Counted from the first letter of the stretch, positions 16,553 through 25,708 are shown. The stretch is 64,000 nt of DNA from JANMDU01 sp031375105 (GCA_031375105.1 JANMHJ010000046.1:124001-188000), one strand, 5' to 3'. Made by a program: numbers and translations. Notes: generated from the sequence alone by a model not told the origin.

Positions 16553-18370
16553 ATGGTGCAGCGCACCACGAAACCCGTCATGCCAGCGACAAGCCTTCCC
16601 GTTGACAACTACGCTGCCCTGCATCGGCAGTTCCGTTGGCATGTGCCTAAGCACTTCAATATGGCGCAGGTGTGTGTGCGGCGCTGGGCAGAAAATCCGG
16701 ACACTATGAAATCCATAGCAGTCCGCGCACATTCTATAAGGGCGAAAGGCCCAAAACACTTTAAATCCCAGCAAGAATTCTTGACCTACCAGCAGCTCGG
16801 CGAGCAGGCCAACCAACTCAGCCATGTGCTGGGCCAACTGGGTGTGAAACGGGGCGATCGTGTGGCGATTGTGCTCCCGCAGCGGCTGGAGACAGCGGTG
16901 GCTTATATGGCGGTGATGCAAATGGGCGCGGTGGCGATGCCGCTGTCCATGTTGTTTGGCCCCGAGGCGCTGGAATACCGTTTCAACGATTCACAGGCGG
17001 TGGTGGCCATTGTCGACGACAGCACGGTGGAATCTGTGACTCAAATTCGCGCCCAGTGCCCAGCTCTGCGCTGCTTGGTGGGCATTGGCGACGCTGCTGC
17101 GCACTGTGAGGTGGATTACGCGCTACAAACCTTGATGCAGAGCGAGCAATTTCCGCTGGTCACAACGCTGGCCGATGATCCAGCAGTGTTGATCTATACC
17201 AGTGGTACCACGGGGCCCGCCAAAGGTGCGCTGATTCCGCATCGCGCCCTGATTGGCAACTTGACAGGCTTTGTGGCCAGCCAGAATTGGTTTGGCTTTG
17301 ATGGCAAAACCAATGCGTCAACGGATGCTGTGTTTTGGAGCCCCGCAGACTGGGCTTGGACGGGCGGCTTGATGGACGCACTCTTGCCCACGCTGTACTT
17401 TGGCCGCGAAATCATCGCCTTTAATGGCCGCTTCTCGCCCGAAGTGGCCTTTGATATTCTGCAAACCCAGCGCGTGACGCACACCTTCCTCTTCCCCACA
17501 GCGCTTAAAGCCATAATGAAGGCGTTTCCAGAGCCTAAAAAGCGCTTCAAATTCAAGTTGCAGGCGCTGATGAGCGCGGGAGAAGCCGTGGGCGATGCGG
17601 TGTATGACTATTGCGAGCATCAGTTGGGTATCAAGGTCAATGAGATGTTTGGCCAAACCGAGATCAACTACATCGTGGGCAACTGCAACAAATTCTGGCC
17701 TTCCAAGCCGGGGAGTATGGGCAAAGGCTACCCTGGCCACCAGGTGGCCGTGATCAATGATGCAAGCCAAGTTTGCGGCCTCAATGAGGTGGGCGAAGTC
17801 GCAGTAAACCATTTGGACGTGCACGGCAAGCCAGACCCGGTGTTTTTCTTGGGTTACTGGAACAATGAAGCGGCCACGCTGAAGAAAACCACTCTCTCGC
17901 CTGAAGGCCAGCGCTGGTGTCGCACCGGTGATTTGGCTTACGCGGATGCACAAGGCTATCTGTGGTATCAAGGCCGCGCAGACGATATGTTCAAGGCCGC
18001 AGGGTATCGCATCGGGCCGAGCGAAGTGGAGAACAGTTTGGTCAAACATCCTGCGGTGCAAAACGCTGCGGTGGTGCCCAAGCCAGACAAAGAGCGTGGC
18101 GCGGTGGTCAAAGCCTACATCGTGCTTGCTCCTGATTTCGTAGCACTCCGCGCAGATTTTATAACGGCTAATGACCTAAAAGGCTTAAAAAACTACGATG
18201 ATGAACTGATCCAGGGCATTCAGGCGCAGGTGCGCGGCCAACTCGCGCCCTATGAGTATCCGAAAGAGATTGAATTCATCGACGAGTTGCCGATGACGAC
18301 GACGGGTAAGGTGCAACGGCGCGTGTTGCGTTTGGCTGAAGAAGAGCGTTTTCGGGTGGCCATGCTGTGA
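16553..18370 (+). CDS. AMP-binding acyl-CoA synthetase
   Basis: This 605-residue ANL enzyme activates a carboxylic acid as acyl-AMP and then as the CoA thioester. Motifs in order are the P-loop-like YTSGTTGPAKGALIPH, then NEMFGQTE, YQGRADDMFKAAGYRIGPSE and the catalytic Lys in MTTTGKVQRR near the C-terminus. It resembles short/medium-chain acyl-CoA synthetases. Two short insertions relative to related enzymes, at residues about 50-73 and 528-546, are encoded by in-frame copies of the dispersed palindromic element. Its stop overlaps the GTG start of the acetyltransferase gene, so the two are coupled. Confidence 0.92.
   Translation: MVQRTTKPVMPATSLPVDNYAALHRQFRWHVPKHFNMAQVCVRRWAENPDTMKSIAVRAHSIRAKGPKHFKSQQEFLTYQQLGEQANQLSHVLGQLGVKRGDRVAIVLPQRLETAVAYMAVMQMGAVAMPLSMLFGPEALEYRFNDSQAVVAIVDDSTVESVTQIRAQCPALRCLVGIGDAAAHCEVDYALQTLMQSEQFPLVTTLADDPAVLIYTSGTTGPAKGALIPHRALIGNLTGFVASQNWFGFDGKTNASTDAVFWSPADWAWTGGLMDALLPTLYFGREIIAFNGRFSPEVAFDILQTQRVTHTFLFPTALKAIMKAFPEPKKRFKFKLQALMSAGEAVGDAVYDYCEHQLGIKVNEMFGQTEINYIVGNCNKFWPSKPGSMGKGYPGHQVAVINDASQVCGLNEVGEVAVNHLDVHGKPDPVFFLGYWNNEAATLKKTTLSPEGQRWCRTGDLAYADAQGYLWYQGRADDMFKAAGYRIGPSEVENSLVKHPAVQNAAVVPKPDKERGAVVKAYIVLAPDFVALRADFITANDLKGLKNYDDELIQGIQAQVRGQLAPYEYPKEIEFIDELPMTTTGKVQRRVLRLAEEERFRVAML
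16701..16770 (-). repeat. Palindromic element copy C, in frame in the acyl-CoA synthetase
   Basis: The bases ATCCATAGCAGTCCGCGCAC then ATTCTATAAGGGCGAAAGGCC match the reverse orientation of the element. They encode TMKSIAVRAHSIRAKGPKHF, a stretch between NPDT and the FLTYQQLG segment that other synthetases of this type lack. Confidence 0.8.
18136..18190 (-). repeat. Palindromic element copy D, in frame in the acyl-CoA synthetase
   Basis: The bases TCGTAGCACTCCGCGCAGAT then TTTATAACGGCTAATGACC are a clear copy. They encode FVALRADFITANDLKGLK in the C-terminal domain. The reading frame is the same relative to the element as in copies C, E, H and L. Confidence 0.85.
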
Positions 18371-18906
18371 ATTCTCAGATCTCTGGCTTTTGTATTCGAG
18401 CCGCCGAGCCTGAGGATGCGGCGGCGTTGTCCGCCTTGATCGGCAGCGAAGGTGTTTTTGAAGGCACATCGCAACTGCCGATGATGCCTGTGGCGTCGCG
18501 TTTGGATCGTTTTGCGAAGGTCGATCCTGCCGGGCTGCTCTTGGTGGCTTGCGCCACGGTGAGTGGCCAAGAGCAGATCGTCGGCATGATCGGCCTGCAT
18601 CTGGTGCAGCCCGGTTTGCGCAGGGCACATGTGCGCGGCCTCGGTATTTCTGTGGCCAAAGCTTGGCAAGGGCAGGGCGTGGGGCAGCGCCTCATGGAAG
18701 TTGCCATGCATTGGGCAGACAACTGGGCGGGCATTTTGCGTATTGAGCTGACGGTGTTGGTGGACAACCAGCGAGCGATTGCTCTGTATGAGCGCCACGG
18801 CTTCGTGCAAGAAGGCCGGATGCGAGCGCATATCTTGCACGACGGTGTGTTTGCCGACACCTTTCTGATGTCTCGCCTGCATCCCAAACCGCCGATGCTA
18901 CCCTGA
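18367..18906 (+). CDS. GNAT-family N-acetyltransferase
   Basis: This 179-residue protein shows the GNAT acetyl-CoA-binding motif A, GLGISVAKAWQGQGVGQRLMEVAM, with the Q/R-x-x-G-x-G/A core, and the C-terminal motif B, LTVLVDNQRAIALYERHGFVQEGRMRAH. The substrate is unknown. GTG at 18367 overlaps the stop of the acyl-CoA synthetase gene, and the two are probably translated together. A link to acyl-CoA metabolism is possible but not shown. Confidence 0.88.
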   Translation: MNSQISGFCIRAAEPEDAAALSALIGSEGVFEGTSQLPMMPVASRLDRFAKVDPAGLLLVACATVSGQEQIVGMIGLHLVQPGLRRAHVRGLGISVAKAWQGQGVGQRLMEVAMHWADNWAGILRIELTVLVDNQRAIALYERHGFVQEGRMRAHILHDGVFADTFLMSRLHPKPPMLP

Positions 18907-18928
18907 GCGTTGCGGCATACTTAACCTC

Positions 18929-20032
18929 ATGAATATCATCAATCCTCCCAAGCGCCAACTCGGTACAAGCAACCTTCAGATTCACCCGATTTGCCTGGGC
19001 ACCATGACTTTTGGTGAGCAGGTCAATGAAAAGGATTCGCATGCCATCCTTGCGCATTCAATCGCGCGTGGCGTGGATTTTATGGACACAGCAGAGATGT
19101 ACCCCGTGCCGCCGACGGGGGAGAAATTCACCGTCACCGAGACGATCATTGGCAATTATTTCAAAGCCAATCCCGGTGTGCGCCAGAAATGGACGGTGGC
19201 TACGAAAGTGGCAGGCCCTGCGCGGGGTATGGATTGGGTGCGCGGCGGCAGTTTGAATGTCACGCCTGCACAGATGACGCAAGCCTGTGAAGACAGCCTT
19301 CGCCGTTTGCAAACCGATGTGATTGATCTGTATCAAATTCACTGGCCGTTGCGCCATGTGCCTGCGTTTGGTGCGCCGTATTTCAACCGGGCGATTGATG
19401 CAGAACTGGCAACTAACACTTCGATCCATGATCAGGTCGATGCGCTCTCCAAACTCGTCAAAGCAGGCAAGGTGCGCACGATTGGGATCTCGAACGAATC
19501 GCCCTATGGCGTGATGGAATTTGTGCGGATTGCTGAGCAGCATGGCCTGGAGCGTATCGTGAGCGTGCAAAACCCGTATTGCTTGACGAATCGGATTGTG
19601 GACAACGGCCTGGATGAAGTGATGCACCGCACGCAAGTAGGCTTGCTGGCTTATTCGCCGCTGGGTTTTGGCGTGCTCACTGGTAAATACGATGCGCTTT
19701 CTAGCCTGAGTGACACTTCTGCTTCACCCGAAGCCAAGGCAGGCCGAATGGCTTTGTATGAACGCTTCCAACAACAGCGCTGGGGCAGACCAGAGCATTT
19801 GGTGGCGGCGCGGCGCTACAACGCGCTCGCCAAAGCCAATGGCCTCACGCCCACGCAGCTCGCATTGGCTTTTTGCTACCAAAACTGGCGTGTGGCCAGT
19901 ACCATCATCGGTGTGACTTCGATTGCTCAGCTTGACGAATGCTTGAATGCTTGGGCAACGCCGCCGCTGTCCAAAGAGCTGCTTGCTGAAATCGACAAAA
20001 TCCGCTGGGAGATGCGAGATCCTGCGCTTTAA
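18929..20032 (+). CDS. NADP(H)-dependent aldo/keto reductase, Tas-like
   Basis: This 367-residue TIM-barrel oxidoreductase follows E. coli Tas closely. It has ICLGTMTFGEQVNEKDSHAI at the start, then DTAEMYPVPP with the catalytic Asp and Tyr, KVAGPARG with the Lys, and YQIHWPLRHVP with the His of the tetrad. The NADPH-binding C-terminal segment SIAQLDECLNA comes last. It reduces carbonyl compounds; the physiological substrate is unknown. ATG 18929 follows a short gap after the acetyltransferase gene. Confidence 0.92.
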   Translation: MNIINPPKRQLGTSNLQIHPICLGTMTFGEQVNEKDSHAILAHSIARGVDFMDTAEMYPVPPTGEKFTVTETIIGNYFKANPGVRQKWTVATKVAGPARGMDWVRGGSLNVTPAQMTQACEDSLRRLQTDVIDLYQIHWPLRHVPAFGAPYFNRAIDAELATNTSIHDQVDALSKLVKAGKVRTIGISNESPYGVMEFVRIAEQHGLERIVSVQNPYCLTNRIVDNGLDEVMHRTQVGLLAYSPLGFGVLTGKYDALSSLSDTSASPEAKAGRMALYERFQQQRWGRPEHLVAARRYNALAKANGLTPTQLALAFCYQNWRVASTIIGVTSIAQLDECLNAWATPPLSKELLAEIDKIRWEMRDPAL

Positions 20033-20213
20033 GTGCAATGTGCGCGACCCTGCAATTCGAAAGTTTTGAGGCAAACTGAGTTTGGGTGGCAATCTTCAAT
20101 ATAGTTTTTATTAATTGGATTTAGAAATTTAATAGGCTTAACATTTCCTAATCATCCCGCATACCGCGCAAGATGAGCGTCTGAAGAGTCATCCACTCTG
20201 AAAGGAAATTTGT

Positions 20214-22415
20214 ATGTCTGTCGAAGCTAAAGCCCTATGCCCTTTTTCGGGCAGTGTCCCTCAGCAAAGTATCGCCAGCAAACCCGGCAATGCCGATTGG
20301 TGGCCGAAGCAACTCAATTTGGGCATCTTGCATCAGCACGATGCCAAATCCAACCCGATGGATGAGTCATTTGACTACGCCAAAGAATTCAAATCGCTCG
20401 ATCTGCATACCGTGGTGGCCGATCTCAAAGCTTTGATGACAGATTCGCAAGACTGGTGGCCAGCCGATTGGGGCCATTACGGCGGCCTCTTCGTGCGCAT
20501 GACATGGCATGCCGCAGGCACCTACCGCATTCACGACGGGCGCGGCGGCGCAGGCACAGGCAACCAGCGCTTTGCCCCGCTCAATAGTTGGCCTGACAAC
20601 GTTAACCTCGACAAAGCGCGTCGCTTGCTTTGGCCGATCAAGCAAAAGTATGGCCGCAAGCTCTCATGGGCTGATCTGATGGTGCTCGCAGGCAACATTG
20701 CCATGGAAACGATGGGCTTCAAAACCTTCGGTTTCGGCGGTGGTCGCCCAGATATTTGGGCACCTGAAGAAGACATTTATTGGGGTCCTGAGGCCACCTG
20801 GCTCGGCGACGAGCGTTACAGTGGCGACCGTGAGCTGGCCAACCCGCTCGCTGCCGTGCAAATGGGCTTGATCTATGTGAACCCGCAAGGCCCCAACGGC
20901 AACCCTGACCCGGTGGCTTCAGGCCGCGATGTGCGCGAAACCTTCGCCCGCATGGCGATGAACGATGAAGAAACCGTCGCGCTCGTCGCCGGTGGTCACA
21001 CCTTCGGCAAAGCCCACGGCGCAGGCGATGCCGCGCAAGTTGGCGCTGAACCGGAAGGCGCTAGTATCGAAGAACAAGGCTTGGGCTGGAAAAACACGGT
21101 TGGCAGCGGTAAGGGCGGACACGCCATCACCAGCGGTATCGAAGGCGCTTGGAAGCCCAACCCAACCACTTGGGACAACGGTTATTTCGACATGCTCTTT
21201 GGCTATGAATGGGAACTTAGCACAAGCCCCGCAGGCGCTCACCAGTGGACTCCCAAAAACTGCAAACCAGAGCACATGATTCCTGATGCGCACGATATCA
21301 GCAAAAAGCATCCTCCAATGATGACTACCGCTGACTTGTCTCTGCGCATGGATCCCGCCTACGAGAAAATCTCACGTCGTTATCACCAAAACCCAGCCGA
21401 GTTTGCCGATGCTTTCGCACGCGCATGGTACAAGCTCACGCACCGCGATATGGGTCCGATCGTGCGCTACCTCGGCCCGCTCGTGCCGAAAGAAGAGATG
21501 ATCTGGCAAGACCCGATTCCAGCGGTCGATCACAAGCTGGTCGATGCTGCTGACGTGGCCGCGTTGAAAACCAGCTTGATGTCATCGGGTTTGTCGATCT
21601 CCCAACTGGTCTCCACTGCTTGGGCTTCAGCATCGAGCTTCCGTGGCAGCGACAAGCGCGGCGGTGCCAACGGTGCGCGCATCGCTCTCGCGCCGCAAAA
21701 AGATTGGGCTGCCAATCAGCCTGCTGAGCTGGCCGCGATCTTGCCCAAGCTCCAAGCGATTCAGAAAGACTTCAATGCAAAAGCCGCTGGAGGCAAAAAA
21801 GTCTCTTTGGCAGATCTGATCGTGCTTGGCGGCTGCGCAGCGGTCGAAGCGGCGGCGAAAAAGGCAGGCGTGAGCGTCACCGTGCCCTTCTCGCCCGGCC
21901 GCATGGATGCCACGCAGGCGCAGACCGATGTGGACTCGTTTGCCGTGCTCCAGCCCTATGCCGATGGTTTCCGCAACTACGTGAGCAAAGGCCATGAAGC
22001 CGCAGCTGCAGAAATGCTGATCGACAAAGCGCAATTGCTGAAGCTGAATGCGCCTGAGATGACGGTGCTCGTCGGTGGCCTGCGTGCCTTAAATGCCAAT
22101 GTGGGTAAAGCGCAGCATGGCGTGTTCACACAGCGGCCTGAAACCCTGTCAAATGATTTTTTCGTCAACCTGCTCGATATGCGCACCCAATGGCAAAAAT
22201 CAGGCACGCAAGCGGGCGTGTTGGAAGGGCGAGATCGCAAAAGCGGCCAAGTCAAGTGGACTGGCACGGTGGCTGATCTGGTCTTCGGCTCCAACTCGCA
22301 ACTGCGTGCATTGGCTGAGGTGTATGCCGCCAGCGATGCGCAGGAAAAGTTCGTCAAAGACTTCGTTGCGGCTTGGAATAAGGTGATGAATCTGGATCGC
22401 TTCGATCTGGCTTGA
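20214..22415 (+). CDS. katG: Catalase-peroxidase KatG
   Basis: KatG is a haem enzyme that removes hydrogen peroxide by catalase and peroxidase activities. The N-terminal peroxidase domain carries the distal Arg-Trp-His in VRMTWHAAGTYR and the proximal His in AGGHTFGKAHGAG. The Tyr of GLIYVNPQGPNG is the usual partner in the Trp-Tyr-Met adduct. The second, non-haem peroxidase-like domain begins near residue 430. The full length of 733 residues is normal. A strong ribosome binding site (GAAAGGAAAT) precedes ATG 20214. The 180 bp upstream is AT-rich and should hold the promoter; I cannot make out a convincing OxyR site. Confidence 0.97.
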   Translation: MSVEAKALCPFSGSVPQQSIASKPGNADWWPKQLNLGILHQHDAKSNPMDESFDYAKEFKSLDLHTVVADLKALMTDSQDWWPADWGHYGGLFVRMTWHAAGTYRIHDGRGGAGTGNQRFAPLNSWPDNVNLDKARRLLWPIKQKYGRKLSWADLMVLAGNIAMETMGFKTFGFGGGRPDIWAPEEDIYWGPEATWLGDERYSGDRELANPLAAVQMGLIYVNPQGPNGNPDPVASGRDVRETFARMAMNDEETVALVAGGHTFGKAHGAGDAAQVGAEPEGASIEEQGLGWKNTVGSGKGGHAITSGIEGAWKPNPTTWDNGYFDMLFGYEWELSTSPAGAHQWTPKNCKPEHMIPDAHDISKKHPPMMTTADLSLRMDPAYEKISRRYHQNPAEFADAFARAWYKLTHRDMGPIVRYLGPLVPKEEMIWQDPIPAVDHKLVDAADVAALKTSLMSSGLSISQLVSTAWASASSFRGSDKRGGANGARIALAPQKDWAANQPAELAAILPKLQAIQKDFNAKAAGGKKVSLADLIVLGGCAAVEAAAKKAGVSVTVPFSPGRMDATQAQTDVDSFAVLQPYADGFRNYVSKGHEAAAAEMLIDKAQLLKLNAPEMTVLVGGLRALNANVGKAQHGVFTQRPETLSNDFFVNLLDMRTQWQKSGTQAGVLEGRDRKSGQVKWTGTVADLVFGSNSQLRALAEVYAASDAQEKFVKDFVAAWNKVMNLDRFDLA

Positions 22416-22462
22416 TCTCTCAGGAATTTGGACAGGAGATCGATCCGAGAAATACAGCGCTC

Positions 22463-22493
22463 ATGACTCTGGTATCAATGTGCGTTGTATAAT
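22463..22493 (+). promoter_or_regulatory. Putative tRNA-Val promoter
   Basis: A perfect -10 hexamer TATAAT lies at 22488-22493, 10 bases before the tRNA. The -35 is poor (ATGACT or TGACTC at 22463-22469, spacing 18-19). Confidence 0.4.
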
Positions 22494-22503
22494 TTAGGGC
22501 TTC

Positions 22504-22578
22504 GGGAGATTAGCTCAGGGGTAGAGCACTGCATTCACACTGCAGGGGTCGCAAGTTCGAAACTTGCATCTCCCACCA
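22504..22578 (+). tRNA. tRNA-Val (anticodon CAC)
   Basis: The 75-base cloverleaf has a 7-bp acceptor stem (GGGAGAT / ATCTCCC), a D arm (GCTC / GAGC) and a 5-bp anticodon stem (CTGCA / TGCAG). The loop TTCACAC gives anticodon CAC, reading GUG valine codons. The T arm is GCAAG-TTCGAAA-CTTGC. The discriminator A and the CCA end are encoded. It is a single tRNA gene with its own terminator. Confidence 0.97.
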
Positions 22579-22591
22579 AAACCGAAAAATA

Positions 22592-22626
22592 AAAATGCCT
22601 TGTGTTGAAAGACACAAGGCATTTTT
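22592..22626 (+). terminator. Rho-independent terminator of the tRNA gene
   Basis: The stem AATGCCTTGTGT / ACACAAGGCATT has a six-base loop and is followed by a T run. It lies 13 bp after the tRNA CCA end. The 370 bp between katG and the DUF697-like gene hold only this tRNA unit and a copy of the palindromic element. Confidence 0.92.
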
Positions 22627-22656
22627 TATTGTCTCGTCGCGTAGCAGCTCTACAAC

Positions 22657-22732
22657 CTCAGATTTTTAAGCGTTTTAGGGCTCTACCCGTTATATATTGT
22701 GCGCTGAGTGCTATTAAATTTATAGTATTGAT
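22657..22732 (+). repeat. Palindromic element copy Q
   Basis: This intergenic copy reads AGGGCTCTACCCGTTATATA then TTGTGCGCTGAGTGCTATTAAATTTATAG. It has the consensus layout with a T-rich left end and the AT palindrome on the right. Confidence 0.8.
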
Positions 22733-22785
22733 GTGTCGCTCAAGGCAAGTGAATCGTTGGTGCTCAGCGGCGTTCAAGCCAGATT

Positions 22786-23310
22786 TCAAGCCGTGCGCGA
22801 AGGCGCTGGCAGTGCCAATTTCGCTTCATGCACCACGCGCAGGCAATCTTTGATGTGTTGCTCACCCAGCCAGCGCAGGACGGAGTAATTCAAGGCGGCG
22901 CTGGCTGCTTGGCCTGCGAGCGGAACATATTTGGCAGCTTGTGCGGCAGTCAGGCGAATGCCGACGGTTTTCATCAGGCTGACGATCAGGCTTTTGGTGA
23001 TGAGCTTGCCAAGAAGAGCTCCACCTACTAAAGCGATGGCTGTTTGCACGCGCTCACGCTGGTGCAGAGGCATTTGGGCGATTTGCTGCGAACCGAGGCC
23101 AAATTCTTGGTTGATTTGCGGAATCAATTTGGAAAGCAGGGCAGCATCCACCGCCCAATCCAAACCTGGCAGCGGCACCGCGCCCGCAGCGGCTGCCACT
23201 ATCGCCCGGCGATTGATCAGCTTGCGCGCACGCGCCACGCGCTCAGCCAGTGCAGCGCTCAATTCGGTGGCGGCGTGAGCCGTTTCAGGCTGACGGGCCA
23301 CTGCTTCCAC
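22786..23310 (-). CDS. DUF697/EcsC-like hydrophobic protein
   Basis: This 174-residue protein has amphipathic and hydrophobic helices. The diagnostic region is LINRRAIVAAAAGAVPLPG followed by LDWAVDAALLSKLIPQINQE, then a hydrophobic central segment (ALVGGALLGKLITKSLIVSL) and a conserved PLAGQAASAALNY near the end. It resembles the DUF697 (YcjF-like) and EcsC families, whose functions are poorly known. The GTG start at 23310 overlaps the end of the YeaQ-like gene by 26 bp, so the two form a coupled stress-type pair. Confidence 0.65.
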   Translation of the reverse strand: MEAVARQPETAHAATELSAALAERVARARKLINRRAIVAAAAGAVPLPGLDWAVDAALLSKLIPQINQEFGLGSQQIAQMPLHQRERVQTAIALVGGALLGKLITKSLIVSLMKTVGIRLTAAQAAKYVPLAGQAASAALNYSVLRWLGEQHIKDCLRVVHEAKLALPAPSRTA

Positions 23311-23563
23311 CGCCAGATTTCTTGGTCACCAAGCCGTAAATCACCAACAAGATCACGGCACCGATCACGGAGGCGATGAAGCCCGCCACATCGCCTTGCT
23401 TGTAGAGGCCGAGCGCTTGCCCAGCATAGCTGGCTAGAAACGAGCCTGCCACGCCAAGCACAGCAGTCATGATCAGGCCAAGTTTGTCGTCGCCGGGTTT
23501 CACAGCGCGGGCAATCAGGCCCACCACAAAGCCAATCACAACCGTCCAAATGATGCTCATCAT
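23285..23563 (-). CDS. GlsB/YeaQ/YmgE-family small membrane protein
   Basis: This 92-residue protein (transglycosylase-associated protein family) has three hydrophobic segments. The family pattern is VVGLIARAVKPGDDKLGLIM, then TAVLGVAGSFLASYAGQALG, and VIGAVILLVIYGLV. A strong ribosome binding site (GAGGAG) precedes two tandem ATG codons (23563 and 23560). Members are induced under general stress in several bacteria, but a molecular activity is not established. Confidence 0.9.
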   Translation of the reverse strand: MMSIIWTVVIGFVVGLIARAVKPGDDKLGLIMTAVLGVAGSFLASYAGQALGLYKQGDVAGFIASVIGAVILLVIYGLVTKKSGGGSSGPSA

Positions 23564-23659
23564 GTGAGTTTCTCCTCGATAGATTTAAAAGTTGCCCGAA
23601 GGCCAAGAGACTTTACACCAAACGCATGAATGAGCTGCTGGGTGACCCTCTAAGGGCGG

Positions 23660-25708
23660 TCATGCTGCCTGCAAGGCATCCATCTTCTCGGACAGTTCAA
23701 GCCATTTCCATTCGCAGTTTTCTAGCTCGCTGGCGATCTGAGCAAGGCGTTTGTTGGCCTCGACCAGTTCATGGCTGGCCAGTGCTTGTGTGAGTCTCTC
23801 ATGCAGCAGAGCTTGTTCTGCTTGAAAGCCTGCAATGCTCGCCTCCAATTGCTTGAGCTGTGTTTTCAAGGGTTTGGCTTTCTCCGCCAAGGCAGCGCGT
23901 TCGCGTGCTTCCTGCTGGCGCTGCTCTTTGCTCTTGAAGATGGTTTCAGGCTCGTTTTTTAAGCTATTTGAGCCATTCGCCCTTATAGAATCTGTGGTGG
24001 GCGCTACTGATTTAATAGCAATTGATTCTGGCGCAAGTGTTTTTTTGGTGAGAGCTTGCGCATCCGCTTTCATCTTGGCTGATAAGCTTTCGCGGCGCTG
24101 TTTGGCCATATCGAGCAAATACTTTTGGTAATCATCCAAATCACCATCAAACGGCTCAACAACACCAGCGCCGACAAGCCAGAATTCATCACACACGCTG
24201 CGTAGCAAAGCGCGGTCGTGGCTGACCAGCATCACGGTGCCTTCAAACTCATTGAGCGCCATTTGTAGCGCTTCGCGAGTCGTCAAATCCAAATGGTTGG
24301 TGGGCTCATCCAGAAGCAGTAAATTCGGTTTTTGCCACACCACCATCGCCAGCACGAGCCGCGCTTTTTCGCCGCCACTCATGGTGCCCACTGCTTGATT
24401 GACCATGTCGCCATTGAAGAGAAAATTGCCTAAAAAATTGCGCAACTCTTGCTCGCGCCCAGGCGCGCCGGTTTCTTTGGCCAAGCGCGTCATGTGTTCT
24501 AGCGGCGAGCTTTTTTCGTGCAACACGTCCAGTTCTTGCTGCGCAAAATAACCAATCGAGAGGCCTTTGCCTTCGGTGATGATGCCGCCTAGCGGCGCGA
24601 GTTGCTTGGCCACGGTTTTGACAAAGGTGGATTTGCCCTGCCCGTTGGCACCCAAAATACCAATGCGCTGACCCGCCATGACAGACTTGCTGATGCCTGT
24701 GAGAATCGGTATTTGCTCACTCTCGTTTTGATAGCCCAAGGTGGCATCTTTGATGGAGAGCATCGGGTTGGGAATATTCTGTGGCTCGCGGAATTCAAAC
24801 TGGAAATCAGCGGCGGTGAGCATGGGAGCGATGCGTTCCATGCGCTCCAGTGCTTTGACGCGGCTTTGTGCTTGCTTGGCTTTGCTGGCCTTGGCTTTGA
24901 AGCGGTCAATGAAGTGCTGCAGATGCGCAATTTTCTCTTGCTGTTTGCCAAATGCTGCTTGCTGCTGCTCCATGCGAAGGATGCGCTGCTCTTCAAAAAA
25001 GCTGTAGTTGCCGCCATAGCGCGTGACTTGGCCGCTATCGATGTGCATCGTGACTTTGGTGACCGCATCCAAAAATTCGCGGTCGTGACTGATGACCACA
25101 ATCGTACCTTCAAAGCGCTTGAGCCAGCTCTCTAGCCAAACGAGTGCATCCAAATCCAAGTGGTTGGTGGGTTCATCGAGCAGCAGCAAATCGGCGGGGC
25201 ACATGAGGGCGCGAGCCAGCTGCAAGCGCATGCGCCAGCCGCCTGAGAAGCTGTTGACAGGGCGTTCGAGCTCATCCACCGTGAAGCCAAGCCCGAGGAT
25301 CAGCGCTTGGGCGCGGGCGCGGGCATCGTGAGCACCGGCATGATCGAGCTGTGCATACACCTCGGCAATGTGGTTGCCAGCGGTGTCTTGGTCTTCATGC
25401 TGCTCCCATTGGACAAGCTCTTCGTTGAGCTCAGCCAAGCGCGTGTCGCCGGCCAACACGAAATCTGTGGCGCTATCTTCCGTCTCAGGCATGTTCTGTA
25501 GCACCTGTGCCATGCGCCAACCGCTGGGCATGAAGAAATCACCTTTGTCTTCATGCAGCTCGCCGGTGAGAAGCGCAAACAGGCTGGATTTACCCGCACC
25601 ATTGCGGCCAACCAGCCCCACTTTTTCGGAAGGTTGAATCGTGACACTGCAATCTTGCAGCAGCATTTTGGCTGCGCGGCGCAGCGTGATGTTTTTAAGG
25701 GAGATCAT
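23660..25708 (-). CDS. ABC-F family ATPase (YheS/Uup type)
   Basis: This cytoplasmic protein has two ATP-binding cassettes and no membrane domain; ABC-F proteins act on the ribosome. The first cassette has GLVGRNGAGKSSL, FSGGWRMRLQLARAL and LLLLDEPTNHLDL. A charged linker (about 240-310) follows. The second cassette has GILGANGQGKSTFV, MSGGEKARLVLAM and LLLLDEPTNHLDL. The C-terminal extension (about 590-680) is a predicted coiled coil rich in Glu/Lys/Gln, as in YheS and Uup. Residues 559-586 (around SIAIKSVAPTTDSIRANG) derive from an in-frame palindromic element at the start of that extension. The length of 682 residues is a little above YheS. Confidence 0.93.
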   Translation of the reverse strand: MISLKNITLRRAAKMLLQDCSVTIQPSEKVGLVGRNGAGKSSLFALLTGELHEDKGDFFMPSGWRMAQVLQNMPETEDSATDFVLAGDTRLAELNEELVQWEQHEDQDTAGNHIAEVYAQLDHAGAHDARARAQALILGLGFTVDELERPVNSFSGGWRMRLQLARALMCPADLLLLDEPTNHLDLDALVWLESWLKRFEGTIVVISHDREFLDAVTKVTMHIDSGQVTRYGGNYSFFEEQRILRMEQQQAAFGKQQEKIAHLQHFIDRFKAKASKAKQAQSRVKALERMERIAPMLTAADFQFEFREPQNIPNPMLSIKDATLGYQNESEQIPILTGISKSVMAGQRIGILGANGQGKSTFVKTVAKQLAPLGGIITEGKGLSIGYFAQQELDVLHEKSSPLEHMTRLAKETGAPGREQELRNFLGNFLFNGDMVNQAVGTMSGGEKARLVLAMVVWQKPNLLLLDEPTNHLDLTTREALQMALNEFEGTVMLVSHDRALLRSVCDEFWLVGAGVVEPFDGDLDDYQKYLLDMAKQRRESLSAKMKADAQALTKKTLAPESIAIKSVAPTTDSIRANGSNSLKNEPETIFKSKEQRQQEARERAALAEKAKPLKTQLKQLEASIAGFQAEQALLHERLTQALASHELVEANKRLAQIASELENCEWKWLELSEKMDALQAA
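23951..24033 (+). repeat. Palindromic element copy E, in frame in the ABC-F gene
   Basis: The bases CATTCGCCCTTATAGAATCT then GTGGTGGGCGCTACTGATTTAATAGCAAT form a long copy with the T-rich left end. It encodes SIAIKSVAPTTDSIRANG in the linker before the C-terminal coiled coil, where an insertion should be well tolerated. Confidence 0.8.

Noticed and set aside
16532..16921. Upstream extension of the alpha/beta hydrolase frame
   Set aside because: It would run 390 bp into the divergent acyl-CoA synthetase gene, and hydrolase homology begins after ATG 16531.
17318..18061. A 247-codon minus-strand frame in the acyl-CoA synthetase gene
   Set aside because: Antisense to a clear ANL enzyme, and the translation is His-rich and unordered.
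20100..20140. OxyR-type site before katG
   Set aside because: One ATAG half element is present, but the other three do not fit the ATAG-N7-CTAT spacing well enough.
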